Both the position numbers and the translations under genes were made by a program. Below, piece by piece: positions 57,601 to 64,000 of a DNA stretch of 64,000 bases. Below the pieces are notes generated by a model. It saw only the letters and a list, made by a program, of their open reading frames with translations, was not told the origin of the DNA and searched no databases. Source of the DNA: an uncultured Saprospiraceae bacterium (GTDB taxonomy: Bacteria; Bacteroidota; Bacteroidia; Chitinophagales; Saprospiraceae); NCBI GenBank assembly GCA_943788055.1, contig CALSOU010000005.1, positions 234,883-298,882 of the forward strand, written 5' to 3'. Position 1 is the first letter of the stretch. Every line of letters begins with the position of its first letter.

Positions 57601-57926
57601 GCTTCTGGTAGAATTTCCTTTAATACAGATTCAAGGCCCTTATCTCGGTCTTTTTTAAGTTTATCTATCGTCTCAAAAAGCTCTTCTCGAACAGCTAAAT
57701 CCTTTTCTTTATCAGAATCTACTTTTAATCGATCTATATCAGCATCTATTTCACTCAAATAATCTGCGATTCTCGCTTGAAATTCAAGTGTCTTATTTCT
57801 TAGCTCGTCGTTGCTTATGGAATTATACGATTCATAATGTTCGTTGATCTTTTCAACGATTGGAGTATATTCTTTTACGTCTCTATCGTACTTCGTTCCA
57901 AAAATCTTTTTTATAAAATCTAACAT
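54621..57926 (-). CDS. secA: Preprotein translocase ATPase SecA
   Basis: Motor of the Sec pathway. The 1101-residue protein has Walker A TGEGKTLVATLPAYL (about 192-206), TVNDYLARRDQEW, TYGTNNEFGFDYLRDNM, the DEVDSVLIDDARTPLIISG Walker B and MAGRGTDIKL. It ends with a zinc-binding SEC-C motif, EPCPCGSGQKYKQCHG. It is larger than E. coli SecA because of insertions, normal for Bacteroidota. The -7 box TATCTTTG at 57952-57959 (minus strand) suits transcription. Confidence 0.97.
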   Translation of the reverse strand: MLDFIKKIFGTKYDRDVKEYTPIVEKINEHYESYNSISNDELRNKTLEFQARIADYLSEIDADIDRLKVDSDKEKDLAVREELFETIDKLKKDRDKGLESVLKEILPEAFAVVKETARRFTENSEIEVTLTEQDRNLAGKGRDYVRIEGEKAIWKNEWDAAGGLIKWNMLHYDVQLIGGMVLHGGKIAEMATGEGKTLVATLPAYLNGITGQGVHIITVNDYLARRDQEWVGPIFEFLHLTVDCIDKHRPHSKERINAYRADITYGTNNEFGFDYLRDNMVRSQDELVQAKHHYCMIDEVDSVLIDDARTPLIISGPVPQGSEEQEYISLNPKVLNLFNAQKKLATKYLADAKRLYAEGKLGTNEGEAGMALLRAYRAVPKYRPLIKFLSEDGVKQEMNKAENFYMQEQSKNMHIADEPLLFTIDEKNRNVNLTEKGADFLAQGESDSTFFIMPDITSMMQEIEENSELSEDEMINQKESLIRDYTIKSKRLHATSQLLKAYTLFEKDEEYVVMDGQVKIVDEQTGRMMEGRRYSDGLHQALEAKENVKIGEITQTYATITLQNYFRMYHKLAGMTGTAETEAGEFWEIYKLDVVVIPTNRPIVRDDKDDLVYRTEKEKFNAVIEEIVRLSEVGRPVLVGTTSVDISEKLSRILNLRNIKHNILNAKLHQREAEIVSDAGKRSAVTIATNMAGRGTDIKLTDEIKALGGLAIIATERHDSRRVDRQLRGRAGRQGDPGSSQFYVSLEDKLMRLFSTERVTKLMDRIGYKEGEVIQHSMVTKTIERAQKKVEENNFGIRKRLLEYDDVMNIQREAIYTKRNNALSGDRLSVDLYNRFVDLTEMIVEEHKAAGTYESFVNTSILELGVDPDIEAADWNEDKTSNILQKYQTQVIELYLRKREQINQALLPTIKRVHETQGHRFKRIAIPFTGGRTNPLPISASLEESVNTDGEAIMTEIEKAVTLALIDENWKEHLRNMDELKESSQSASFEQKDPLVVYKLEAFNLFQQVVARINSDVCSYLMRGKVLIQGEGEVREAEQQKTDYSKTKTSRNSEAEAARAAASKAGSRKAVEQFIRQEEKVGRNEPCPCGSGQKYKQCHGK

Positions 57927-57951
57927 GTAATTGTTTCTTTAATTTTGACTG

Positions 57952-57959
57952 CAAAGATA
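57952..57959 (-). promoter_or_regulatory. -7 promoter box for secA
   Basis: On the minus strand TATCTTTG is an exact TAnnTTTG match, 26 bases upstream of the secA ATG. No clear TTG is found at the expected upstream distance, so only the -7 element is claimed. Confidence 0.45.
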
Positions 57960-58200
57960 GCGATTTATCATACTGCATATATTGTTCCAAGCGGGATAAT
58001 TCGACAAAACCGCCTATAATCGGACATAATGGCGCAAGTATATTTTTAATAAATATGAAAAGCATACATAGTAGAGCCAAGAAGTTCATTGAACTTTTGA
58101 TACACTGAAAAATAGAATATTTCTTTGAATTTCTGAAACCAAATAACGACCAAAATATCCTAGCATAGCTTATGCTGTGGTGATCTTGGAGTTTTTATCC

Positions 58201-58872
58201 TTATTTTTTTCGTTCGATACAGGTTTTTTTCCAACTGCTCGCTCTCCTGTTTGAACGGAAGTCAATGCCTAATTTGAAGAAAATTAGTACAAGAAAAACG
58301 GGAATAAAAATCTGAGCAATCAGCCCTAGGAACCAATCGGCGAGATGAGGAAAGAAACTAAATATTACAATTTGCTCAAACAATAGCAAAAATGCAGCTC
58401 CAAGGAGGCTTGCAATTATACCTGCTTTGATGAATTTGAGTGATTTTTGATGCGTATTACGTATCGCGCAGAAAAGCACTCGTTTGGTATCTTTTCTTTC
58501 TGGGTTAATTTTCAAAAGTTCTTTCGAAACTTGTATGCTGTCATCATATTGCTTGAGCTGATATTGTGCACAAGCCATTTTGTGCAAGGTTTCTTCATAT
58601 AAATCCTCTTCTTGAAAATAACTTATATTATGATAGATAAGTCTTTGTAGGAGCTTTTGTGCTTTATCGATATATTTTCTGTATTCGCCAATTTGAAAAA
58701 GTGCAGAAAGATATCCTGACTGAATCCATAAAGAATCCTCAAGACGCATATTGAAGACATCGGATTCATTTTGTTCATAAAAACGCACCTTATCATAGTA
58801 CGCCTTATCATCTAGATAAAGGTATTGGTTGTAGAGATTTCTTAGTCGCGTGTCTGGTTTATGTATGCTCAT
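58201..58872 (-). CDS. TPR-like membrane protein
   Basis: A 223-residue protein with helical TPR-like repeats (EEDLYEETLHKMACAQYQLKQYDDSIQVSKELLKINPERK), then two hydrophobic helices near the C-terminus (about 154-171 and 176-200) and a basic tail. The start overlaps the stop of the cyclase-family gene (ATGA), so they form an operon. The function is unknown. Confidence 0.7.
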   Translation of the reverse strand: MSIHKPDTRLRNLYNQYLYLDDKAYYDKVRFYEQNESDVFNMRLEDSLWIQSGYLSALFQIGEYRKYIDKAQKLLQRLIYHNISYFQEEDLYEETLHKMACAQYQLKQYDDSIQVSKELLKINPERKDTKRVLFCAIRNTHQKSLKFIKAGIIASLLGAAFLLLFEQIVIFSFFPHLADWFLGLIAQIFIPVFLVLIFFKLGIDFRSNRRASSWKKTCIERKK

Positions 58873-59636
58873 TTTTTCTTTAACTCATATATAATTGGTT
58901 TGCTAGGACTCACATCTAGCTCCAATGGACTTATCGACATTTGTAACAAATATAATCCATCTTTGATTACAGAAGGGACGTAAATTAGTTCAGTAATCGT
59001 ATTGGATGTCTGAATATCATCAGGAATTCCCCAGAATGCCTTATGCCCAACTAATTTGCCTTCGTCCTGTTCACGATCAACGGATGGTAAATCAATTAAA
59101 AGATGCCGAACTCCTCGCTTACGTATAGCTTCCAGAAATTTTGGATCAACATATGGAGGATTCGTTCCAGAATAGTTTCGCTGCAATTTTTCATCAGTAT
59201 TTGGGAGGGTGCGGATAATTAAGGCTGGGGGAAGGGAACTTTCGCCATCTGGCTCGTCCAAAAGGCGTAACGAATTCATTGTGAGAACGCGGTCTCCGTT
59301 TTCTTGCATTTCAGGATAAACAGAAAAAACCATTGCAGGGAAATGAAACTGAGAAAAAGTTTGATTTATGGTTGCTGCCGTATTGTGTATGTGCGCATAG
59401 CATTCCGTATGTGTACCATTACCGTGAGGATTGAGTTTTAAATTGAGGAAATTTAGAGCACCTCCCTGCGCAATTGAACCTACAAAGTCCCCTGCTATGA
59501 CCGGACTCGTAGTGGGTGGAGGAGCGAAGAAGCAGTTGGGGTTCACGTGATTTGGTCGAAGAGGAATAGATATATCTAATGGACTTCGGAGGTCAGCTAA
59601 ATATTGTTCTCCTAAATAATCAACATGAACTATCAT
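58869..59636 (-). CDS. Cyclase-family (kynurenine-formamidase-like) hydrolase
   Basis: A 255-residue protein of the PF04199 cyclase family. The metal motif HGNGTHTECYAHI is the family's HxGTHxDxPxH with a Glu-Cys variation in the acidic position. RGVRHLLIDLPSVDREQD supplies the second conserved block. Members hydrolyse N-formylkynurenine or related amides; tryptophan-catabolism genes are not nearby, so the substrate is open. Confidence 0.85.
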   Translation of the reverse strand: MIVHVDYLGEQYLADLRSPLDISIPLRPNHVNPNCFFAPPPTTSPVIAGDFVGSIAQGGALNFLNLKLNPHGNGTHTECYAHIHNTAATINQTFSQFHFPAMVFSVYPEMQENGDRVLTMNSLRLLDEPDGESSLPPALIIRTLPNTDEKLQRNYSGTNPPYVDPKFLEAIRKRGVRHLLIDLPSVDREQDEGKLVGHKAFWGIPDDIQTSNTITELIYVPSVIKDGLYLLQMSISPLELDVSPSKPIIYELKKK

Positions 59637-59724
59637 CTTTCTTTTTTGGTAAAGTTATGAGTTTTCAGTTGATCGTGCGAGCTTGACTTTCAGATCGATT
59701 GTACGTTGATTACTTTGCTATTAG

Positions 59725-60030
59725 AAGTTTGTAATTTCAATCAAAGATTACATGGGTTCCATAGAATTTAAAGACGGGCAGATAGAGACAATTTATCATG
59801 AGGAAGGAAGGGTGGTTTTTGACCCTTCTGGGTCGCCTCAATATGAAGGCTATCTAAAAGGTCACCTTGGTAACACAAGATTAGTCTTTTGTGATGCAGA
59901 CAATAGTTGAAGCACAGACCTTTTTAGTGACTGTGTTGGTGGAGAATTGATTGGTTCTGAAGTTTATCAAGAATCACATTATTATCATTTGGAATGCAAA
60001 CGAATGTACATGATTAAGGATATAAAATAG
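59725..60030 (+). pseudogene. Relic of an RHS/YD-repeat protein core domain
   Basis: In one frame the sequence reads IKDYMGSIEFKDGQIETIYHEEGR and then YEGYLKGHLGNTRLVF, unmistakably the RHS core (normally DYxGGIEYxDG...IYHEEGR...YYLxDHLGNxRVxF). A TGA interrupts at 59908-59910. The frame continues to SEVYQESHYY, and a one-base deletion then hides the PFGM motif that should follow HYY. The rest of the large gene is missing on both sides. Confidence 0.8.
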
Positions 60031-60070
60031 GCAAAAAAAATGCCCAAAGCTCAGAGCTTCAGGCTTTTTG
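60031..60070 (-). terminator. Terminator of the rpsF-rpsR-rplI operon
   Basis: On the minus strand, GCC...AAGCTC/GAGCTT...GGC forms a hairpin flanked by A5 and followed by a long T tract (eight T). It lies 28 bp after the rplI stop. Confidence 0.8.
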
Positions 60071-60097
60071 TGTCTATGTTGATCAAAGTTTGCTTAC

Positions 60098-60542
60098 TCA
60101 GCTAACTACTTCGAAATCAATTTTAGAATCTACTTCAGGGTGAAGATTTAAAACTGCAGTATATGTTCCTAAAGTTTTAATATCATCTGGAAGAGCAACC
60201 TTTCTTCGCTCTACTTCTATGTTCAACTGCTCTGCTAGTGCATTTGCAAGTCTGTGCGGAAGTAATACTTCCGAAGATTTTACCAGAAGTTCCTGATTTA
60301 GCACCAATCTTCAATGTTTTATCTTTCAATTGGTCTGCAAGTTCTTGGAATTCGCTAAGTCTAGCAGCGATTTCTGCATCTTCTTTAGCTTTTAAATCAT
60401 CCAATTTTTTAAGATTTGTCGCATTTGCAATTACGCCAACCTTTTGAGGGATAAGATAATTACGTCCGTAACCATTTTTTACAGTTACAACTTCGTATTT
60501 ATCACCTACCTTATCTACGTCTTTTAATAATATGATTTCCAT
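60098..60542 (-). CDS. rplI: 50S ribosomal protein L9, interrupted by one insertion
   Basis: The bL9 subunit protein. From the ATG at 60542 (MEIILLKDVDKVGDKYEVVTVKNGYGRNYLIP), reading continues to GKIFGSITSAQ, after which one extra base (about 60250) shifts the frame. The true continuation is ANALAEQLNIEVERRKVALPDDIKTLGTYTAVL to 60098. Removal of the base gives 147 residues, exactly the family length. Because L9 is highly conserved, sequence error is the best explanation. Confidence 0.93.
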
Positions 60543-60570
60543 TGTCAAATTCTTTTTTAGATCCAGAAAA

Positions 60571-60837
60571 TTACTTCAATAGGTCAGTTACGTATGGTAA
60601 CATAGCCAAATGTCTTGCTCTTTTAATAGCAGTAGCCATTTTCTTCTGATATTTTAATGAGTTTCCAGTGATTCTGCGAGGAAGTATTTTTCCTTGCTCA
60701 TTGACAAATTGTAATAAAAAATCAGGATCTCTATAATCAATATGCTTGATTCCATATTTCTTGAATCTGCAATATTTCTTTTTGTTTTGGTTGATGTTCG
60801 GATTACTCAAGAACTTTATATCGTCTCTAGATGCCAT
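60571..60837 (-). CDS. rpsR: 30S ribosomal protein S18
   Basis: An 88-residue bS18 with KKYCRFKKYGIKHIDYRDPDFLLQFVNEQGKILPRRITG and the conserved C-terminus ATAIKRARHLAMLPYV. It lies between rpsF and rplI. In Flavobacterium ribosomes bS18, bS6 and bS21 hold the 16S 3' tail and hide the anti-Shine-Dalgarno, which fits the A-rich starts here. Confidence 0.97.
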   Translation of the reverse strand: MASRDDIKFLSNPNINQNKKKYCRFKKYGIKHIDYRDPDFLLQFVNEQGKILPRRITGNSLKYQKKMATAIKRARHLAMLPYVTDLLK

Positions 60838-60869
60838 CTTTATAAAATTTTATAGTTATTGTCTAAATA

Positions 60870-61365
60870 TTATTCTTCCTCAGCTGCAGCTGGTGCTTTA
60901 GCCGCTGGAGCTGGTGCCGGTGCCGCAGCTGCTTTCGCAGCTGGAGCTGGAGTTGATCTTCTTGAAGAAGACTTAGATCGGTCATCACGACCTTTCTTAT
61001 TAGCACCTTTCTTCTCGATTTTCTTCGCTTTCCCCGATTTTACCCGCTCGCTTGTCTTCGTTGTATTTCACACCGTATTTGTCAAGCTTGACAGTAAGGA
61101 ATCGCATGATTCGCTCATCTCGTCTTAGAGCAAGTTCGAGGGTTGGAACGATGGTTCCTGTTTCTCCTGAAAACTCGATTGAATAATATATACCTGAGTA
61201 CTTCTTGTTGATAGGATACGCTAGTTGGCGTAGTCCCATTTCTTCAATATGAGTTATTGAATAACCTGCGTCTTTCAATAGGTTCTCATATATCTGAGCT
61301 GTCGATTTAATTTCATCGCCTGACAGTACGGGATCGACGATGAAAGTCACTTCATAGTTAAGCAT
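60870..61365 (-). CDS. rpsF: 30S ribosomal protein S6 with Ala/Pro-rich tail, one insertion
   Basis: The bS6 protein from the ATG at 61365: YEVTFIVDPVLSGDE, MGLRQLAYPINKKYSGIYY and ERIMRFLTVKLDKYGVKYN. A fourth C in a short homopolymer (61032-61035) shifts the frame after KRAGKIG. With it removed the protein runs on as KAKKIEKKGANKKGRDD, an arginine/serine stretch and an alanine/proline/lysine-rich tail ending EEE at 60870, total 164 residues. Such extended S6 tails are common in Bacteroidota. Confidence 0.9.
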
Positions 61366-61405
61366 TGTAAATCAATGTTTTAAAAGTTATTTAAAAAATG
61401 GACCG

Positions 61406-61437
61406 CAAAGGTAAGGATATAATCATCGATAATACAA
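61406..61437 (-). promoter_or_regulatory. Promoter of rpsF-rpsR-rplI
   Basis: On the minus strand TTG (61435-61437 complement), a 21-base spacer, and TACCTTTG (61406-61413 complement), an exact -7 match. A transcript would start near 61400, giving a leader of roughly 35 bases. Confidence 0.6.
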
Positions 61438-61568
61438 TAGCTTGATTTCTAGAACAGATAAATAAAGATCATCGCAAGCTCTCATTCACATCTGACTTAT
61501 TTTAACCATTTTGTCAAATGATCTCAGCTGTGATTGGATATCAAGCCGCCTTATTTTCCGACACGCAA

Positions 61569-61601
61569 TGTCAATATTTGAAGTTCTCTGTCAATTTGTC
61601 A
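61569..61601 (+). promoter_or_regulatory. Three TGTCA repeats upstream of htpG
   Basis: TGTCA occurs at 61569, 61589 and 61597, the first two separated by 20 bases (about two helical turns). They lie just upstream of the sigma-54-like element and may be activator sites. The assignment is inference. Confidence 0.4.
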
Positions 61602-61612
61602 CCGTCTTTCTC

Positions 61613-61629
61613 TTGGCACGTATATTGTT
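61613..61629 (+). promoter_or_regulatory. htpG: Sigma-54-type -24/-12 element upstream of htpG
   Basis: TTGGCACG, four bases, TTGTT. The -24 half is an exact match to the RpoN consensus (TTGGCACG-N4-TTGCW) and the -12 half differs at one position. Predicted transcription start is near 61639, with a leader of about 33 bases. Confidence 0.55.
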
Positions 61630-61671
61630 CAATGTGGAATGTATGTTTAATCAATAAAAACTAAAAAAACA

Positions 61672-63531
61672 ATGGAAAAAGGGAATATTTCGGTACAAGC
61701 GGAGAATATCTTTCCGATCATCAAAAAATTTCTATACTCTGATCATGATATCTTTCTTCGAGAACTTGTGTCCAATGCAGTAGATGCAACAACAAAGGCC
61801 AAGGCTTTGGCATTGAAAGGAGATCTTAAATCTGAGTTAGGGGATACGACCATCGAAATTATCTTAGATAAGGAAGCAAAGACTTTGACTATAAAAGACA
61901 AAGGTATCGGAATGTCAGAGGCAGAAGTTAAGAAATACTTGAATCAAGTTGCTTTTTCTAGTGCTGAAGATTTTCTAAAGAAGTTTAAAGACGAAAGCAT
62001 TATTGGGCATTTTGGATTAGGATTCTACTCAGCTTTTATGGTTGCTGAAAAGGTTGACGTGATCACAAAATCATATAAGAAGACAGTAAAAGCGGTAAAG
62101 TGGTCTTGCGAAGGAGACCCTAGCTACGAAATGGAGTCTCATTCCAAGAAAGTAAGAGGAACTGAAATCGTTCTTCATATAGCAGAAGATAGTCTCGAAT
62201 TCCTCGAAGAAGCGAGAATAGCTCAATTACTCAATAAGTACTGTAAATTCTTGCCAGTTGCGATCAAATTCGGAACAAAAGAAGACAGTGTGTGGGAAGG
62301 AGAAGGAGAAGAGAAGAAGGAAGTTAAATCTACCGTAGATAACATTATTAATAACACAGCTCCTGCATGGACAAAAAAGCCAACGGAGCTATCAGACGAG
62401 GATTATAAGAACTTCTACCAAGAATTGTATCCAAATTCACCTGAACCGCTATTTTGGATTCATTTGAATATTGATTTTCCATTTGACTTGACAGGAATAT
62501 TGTACTTTCCAAAACTCAATAATTCACTAGAAATTCAGAAGAATAAGATTCAACTGTACTCGAATCAGGTATTCGTGACGGATGATGTGAAAGAGATCGT
62601 TCCTGAGTTCTTAACGCTACTTCACGGTGTTATTGACTCTACGGATATTCCATTAAACGTTTCTCGTTCTTACCTGCAGAGCGATTCGAATGTGAAGAAA
62701 ATTACTTCATATATCACTAAGAAAGTTGCAGAAAAGCTTTCCAAGTTATTTAAGAAAGAGCGTGAGAATTATGAAAGCAAATGGTCTGAAATCGGAGTTT
62801 TCGTAAAATATGGAATTATCAGCGATGAAAAATTCTATGAAAAAGCAGTAAAATTTGCGTTGTTCCAAGCACTTGATGGAAAGTTCTATACGATGGATGA
62901 GTACAAAGAACATGTAAAGGAAGCTCAGACTGACAAAAACGGCAAGATCATCTATCTGTATGCTCAAAATGCTAAGGAACAGCATAGTTTCATTGAATCA
63001 GCAAAAACTGCAGGGTATGATGTGTTGATTATGGATAATGTAATTGATAATCACTTCATGCAGCATATCGAGTTCAAAGATCAAGATATCAGATTTGTTC
63101 GTGTCGATTCAGAAACGGTTGATCAATTGATCCAAAAAGAAGAAGTTCGTGAATCAGTAATGAGCGAGAAAGATCAGGAAAAAGTTAAAGCTCTTTTTGA
63201 AACTGCTATCGAAAACAAGGCAACAACAATTGACATGAAGCCTCTTAGCCCTGAAGATCATCCAATCCTAATTACAAAACCTGAGTTTATGAGAAGAATG
63301 CAAGAAATGCAATCTCTTCAGGGAAACAAAGACGGATTTGGAGATTTCTTTAATGTGGTAATTAATACCAATCACCCACTAGTTGCAGACAAATTGGTCC
63401 GAATGAAATCTGCGGAAAAGAAAGATAGATTTGCTCAGTACTTATATGACCTAGCAAGACTAAATCAAAATATGCTGAAAGGTGAAGAACTGAGTCAGTT
63501 TATTAAGAGCAGTTTAGACTTTGTAAACTAA
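61672..63531 (+). CDS. htpG: Molecular chaperone HtpG (Hsp90 family)
   Basis: ATP-dependent dimeric chaperone. The 619-residue protein has the GHKL ATPase motifs FLRELVSNAVDATTKAKAL, IKDKGIGMS and IGHFGLGFYSAFMVA, the middle-domain sequence PLNVSRSYLQSDSNVKKI with the catalytic arginine, and a C-terminal dimerisation region. The linker is short, as in other Bacteroidota. The upstream element is described separately. Confidence 0.96.
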   Translation: MEKGNISVQAENIFPIIKKFLYSDHDIFLRELVSNAVDATTKAKALALKGDLKSELGDTTIEIILDKEAKTLTIKDKGIGMSEAEVKKYLNQVAFSSAEDFLKKFKDESIIGHFGLGFYSAFMVAEKVDVITKSYKKTVKAVKWSCEGDPSYEMESHSKKVRGTEIVLHIAEDSLEFLEEARIAQLLNKYCKFLPVAIKFGTKEDSVWEGEGEEKKEVKSTVDNIINNTAPAWTKKPTELSDEDYKNFYQELYPNSPEPLFWIHLNIDFPFDLTGILYFPKLNNSLEIQKNKIQLYSNQVFVTDDVKEIVPEFLTLLHGVIDSTDIPLNVSRSYLQSDSNVKKITSYITKKVAEKLSKLFKKERENYESKWSEIGVFVKYGIISDEKFYEKAVKFALFQALDGKFYTMDEYKEHVKEAQTDKNGKIIYLYAQNAKEQHSFIESAKTAGYDVLIMDNVIDNHFMQHIEFKDQDIRFVRVDSETVDQLIQKEEVRESVMSEKDQEKVKALFETAIENKATTIDMKPLSPEDHPILITKPEFMRRMQEMQSLQGNKDGFGDFFNVVINTNHPLVADKLVRMKSAEKKDRFAQYLYDLARLNQNMLKGEELSQFIKSSLDFVN

Positions 63532-63568
63532 TATGAAATAGGCATTGTAGTATTTTTACAGTACAGAT

Positions 63569-63608
63569 ATAGCTCATACACGATTAATATCGAGTATGAG
63601 CTATTTTT
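63569..63608 (+). terminator. Terminator downstream of htpG
   Basis: ATAGCTCATAC (63569-63579) pairs with GTATGAGCTAT (63594-63604) around a loop containing CG/CG; five T follow. It lies 38 bp after the htpG stop. Confidence 0.85.
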
Positions 63609-63728
63609 ATGTTCCAACGCTTGAAATAGTTTGTTACATCATCGATGTTCTACTTTTACGTGTGCATGCAATACAAACATTTGTAGATATGCAAACAAGT
63701 AAAATTCTAGGAAATAAATAAAGCTACT

Positions 63729-64000
63729 ATGATACAGTCAATAAATCTTGCAGAGAAGTTTGAGTTATTTGAGGATCAATGGACTCCCAAAATCATCGGA
63801 GAATTAAATGGTCAGTATGTGAAATTGGCTAAACTTGAAGGTAAATTCATGTGGCATAGTCATGAAGATGAAGATGAATTATTCATGGTTATTAAGGGGA
63901 ACTTTAATCATGCATTTTCGTGATAAGACCGTTCAGACGAAACCTGGAGAAATTTTGATTGTTCCTCGTGGCATTGAACATCTTCCTGAAACAAAAGAAG
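63729..64000 (+). CDS. Cupin-domain protein, frameshifted and cut by the window end
   Basis: The start of a small cupin (mannose-6-phosphate-isomerase-like) protein: KLEGKFMWHSHEDEDELFMVIKGNF matches the first cupin motif with metal histidines and glutamate. One extra A at 63906-63907 then shifts the frame; removing it gives MHFRDKTVQTKPGEILIVPRGIEHLPETKE, the second cupin motif, which runs off the end of the window. The +1 insertion is like others in this window. Confidence 0.8.

Noticed and set aside
436..63907. Programmed +1 frameshifting as an explanation for the broken frames
   Set aside because: The sites share no slippery heptamer, no stop-codon context and no common downstream structure, and they hit unrelated genes; sequence error fits better.

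Overview
The window comes from a low-GC Bacteroidota chromosome. I infer a Saprospiria-like member at low confidence. The evidence is: a eukaryote-type citrate synthase; TonB, SPOR and TonB-receptor lipoproteins typical of the phylum; the order HU / TPR lipoprotein / 30-residue AURKAIP1-COX24 protein / RNase G; A-rich start contexts with no clear Shine-Dalgarno; and promoter boxes of the Bacteroidota form TTG...TAnnTTTG. The gene content is almost entirely housekeeping. I see no tRNA, rRNA, CRISPR array, phage or complete insertion sequence.

Layout. 0-4.3 kb: citrate synthase, GcvH, a VanZ-like protein, a TonB-type energy transducer and a secreted paralogue of its C-terminal domain. 4.6-11 kb: lipoproteins including an M14 metallopeptidase, RsmI, a DMT exporter, PdxA, RsmA and a YqeY protein. 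11-13.8 kb: a MarR-YceI pair under a 16-bp palindrome, then a decayed DPE2-type 4-alpha-glucanotransferase. 14-20 kb: ComM/YifB, PolA and a SulP transporter. 21-28.4 kb (minus strand): a compact run of bestrophin, haem-binding protein, TonB receptor, small helical protein and a single-chain helicase-nuclease. 28.6-39 kb: a large exported beta-propeller/beta-barrel protein, an MBL hydrolase, NadB, a glutamate-cysteine-ligase-like protein fused to CBS domains, and MnmG. 39-47 kb: a structured extragenic element, HU, TPR, the COX24-like protein, RNase G, FeoA, FeoB, DUF6702 and YidD. 47-53 kb: YedK/HMCES, a SPOR lipoprotein, a metal-binding lipoprotein, a thioredoxin/MsrA-like gene with a stop, HmgA and MscS. 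52-58 kb (minus): SecA-DeoC-SPOR-RodA. 58-64 kb: TPR, cyclase, an RHS relic, rpsF-rpsR-rplI, HtpG and a truncated cupin.

Two kinds of gene disruption coexist and should be kept apart. Six single-base insertions (two in citrate synthase, one each in bestrophin, rplI, rpsF and the cupin) interrupt genes that are otherwise well conserved, several of them essential. All are +1, and removing each base restores a family-length protein, so they look like insertion-type sequencing errors. In contrast, the glucanotransferase (N-terminal half missing, three in-frame TAA) and the RHS core fragment look like genuine genomic decay.

The most interesting signals outside genes are: a sigma-54-type -24/-12 element with TGTCA repeats upstream of htpG; the 16-bp palindrome upstream of the MarR gene; the multi-hairpin element at 39.9 kb; and the RHS relic at 59.7 kb. 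I did not find a convincing wholly new multi-gene system. The best candidates for unusual biology are the bestrophin/haem protein/receptor run and the helicase-nuclease with its coupled small protein.
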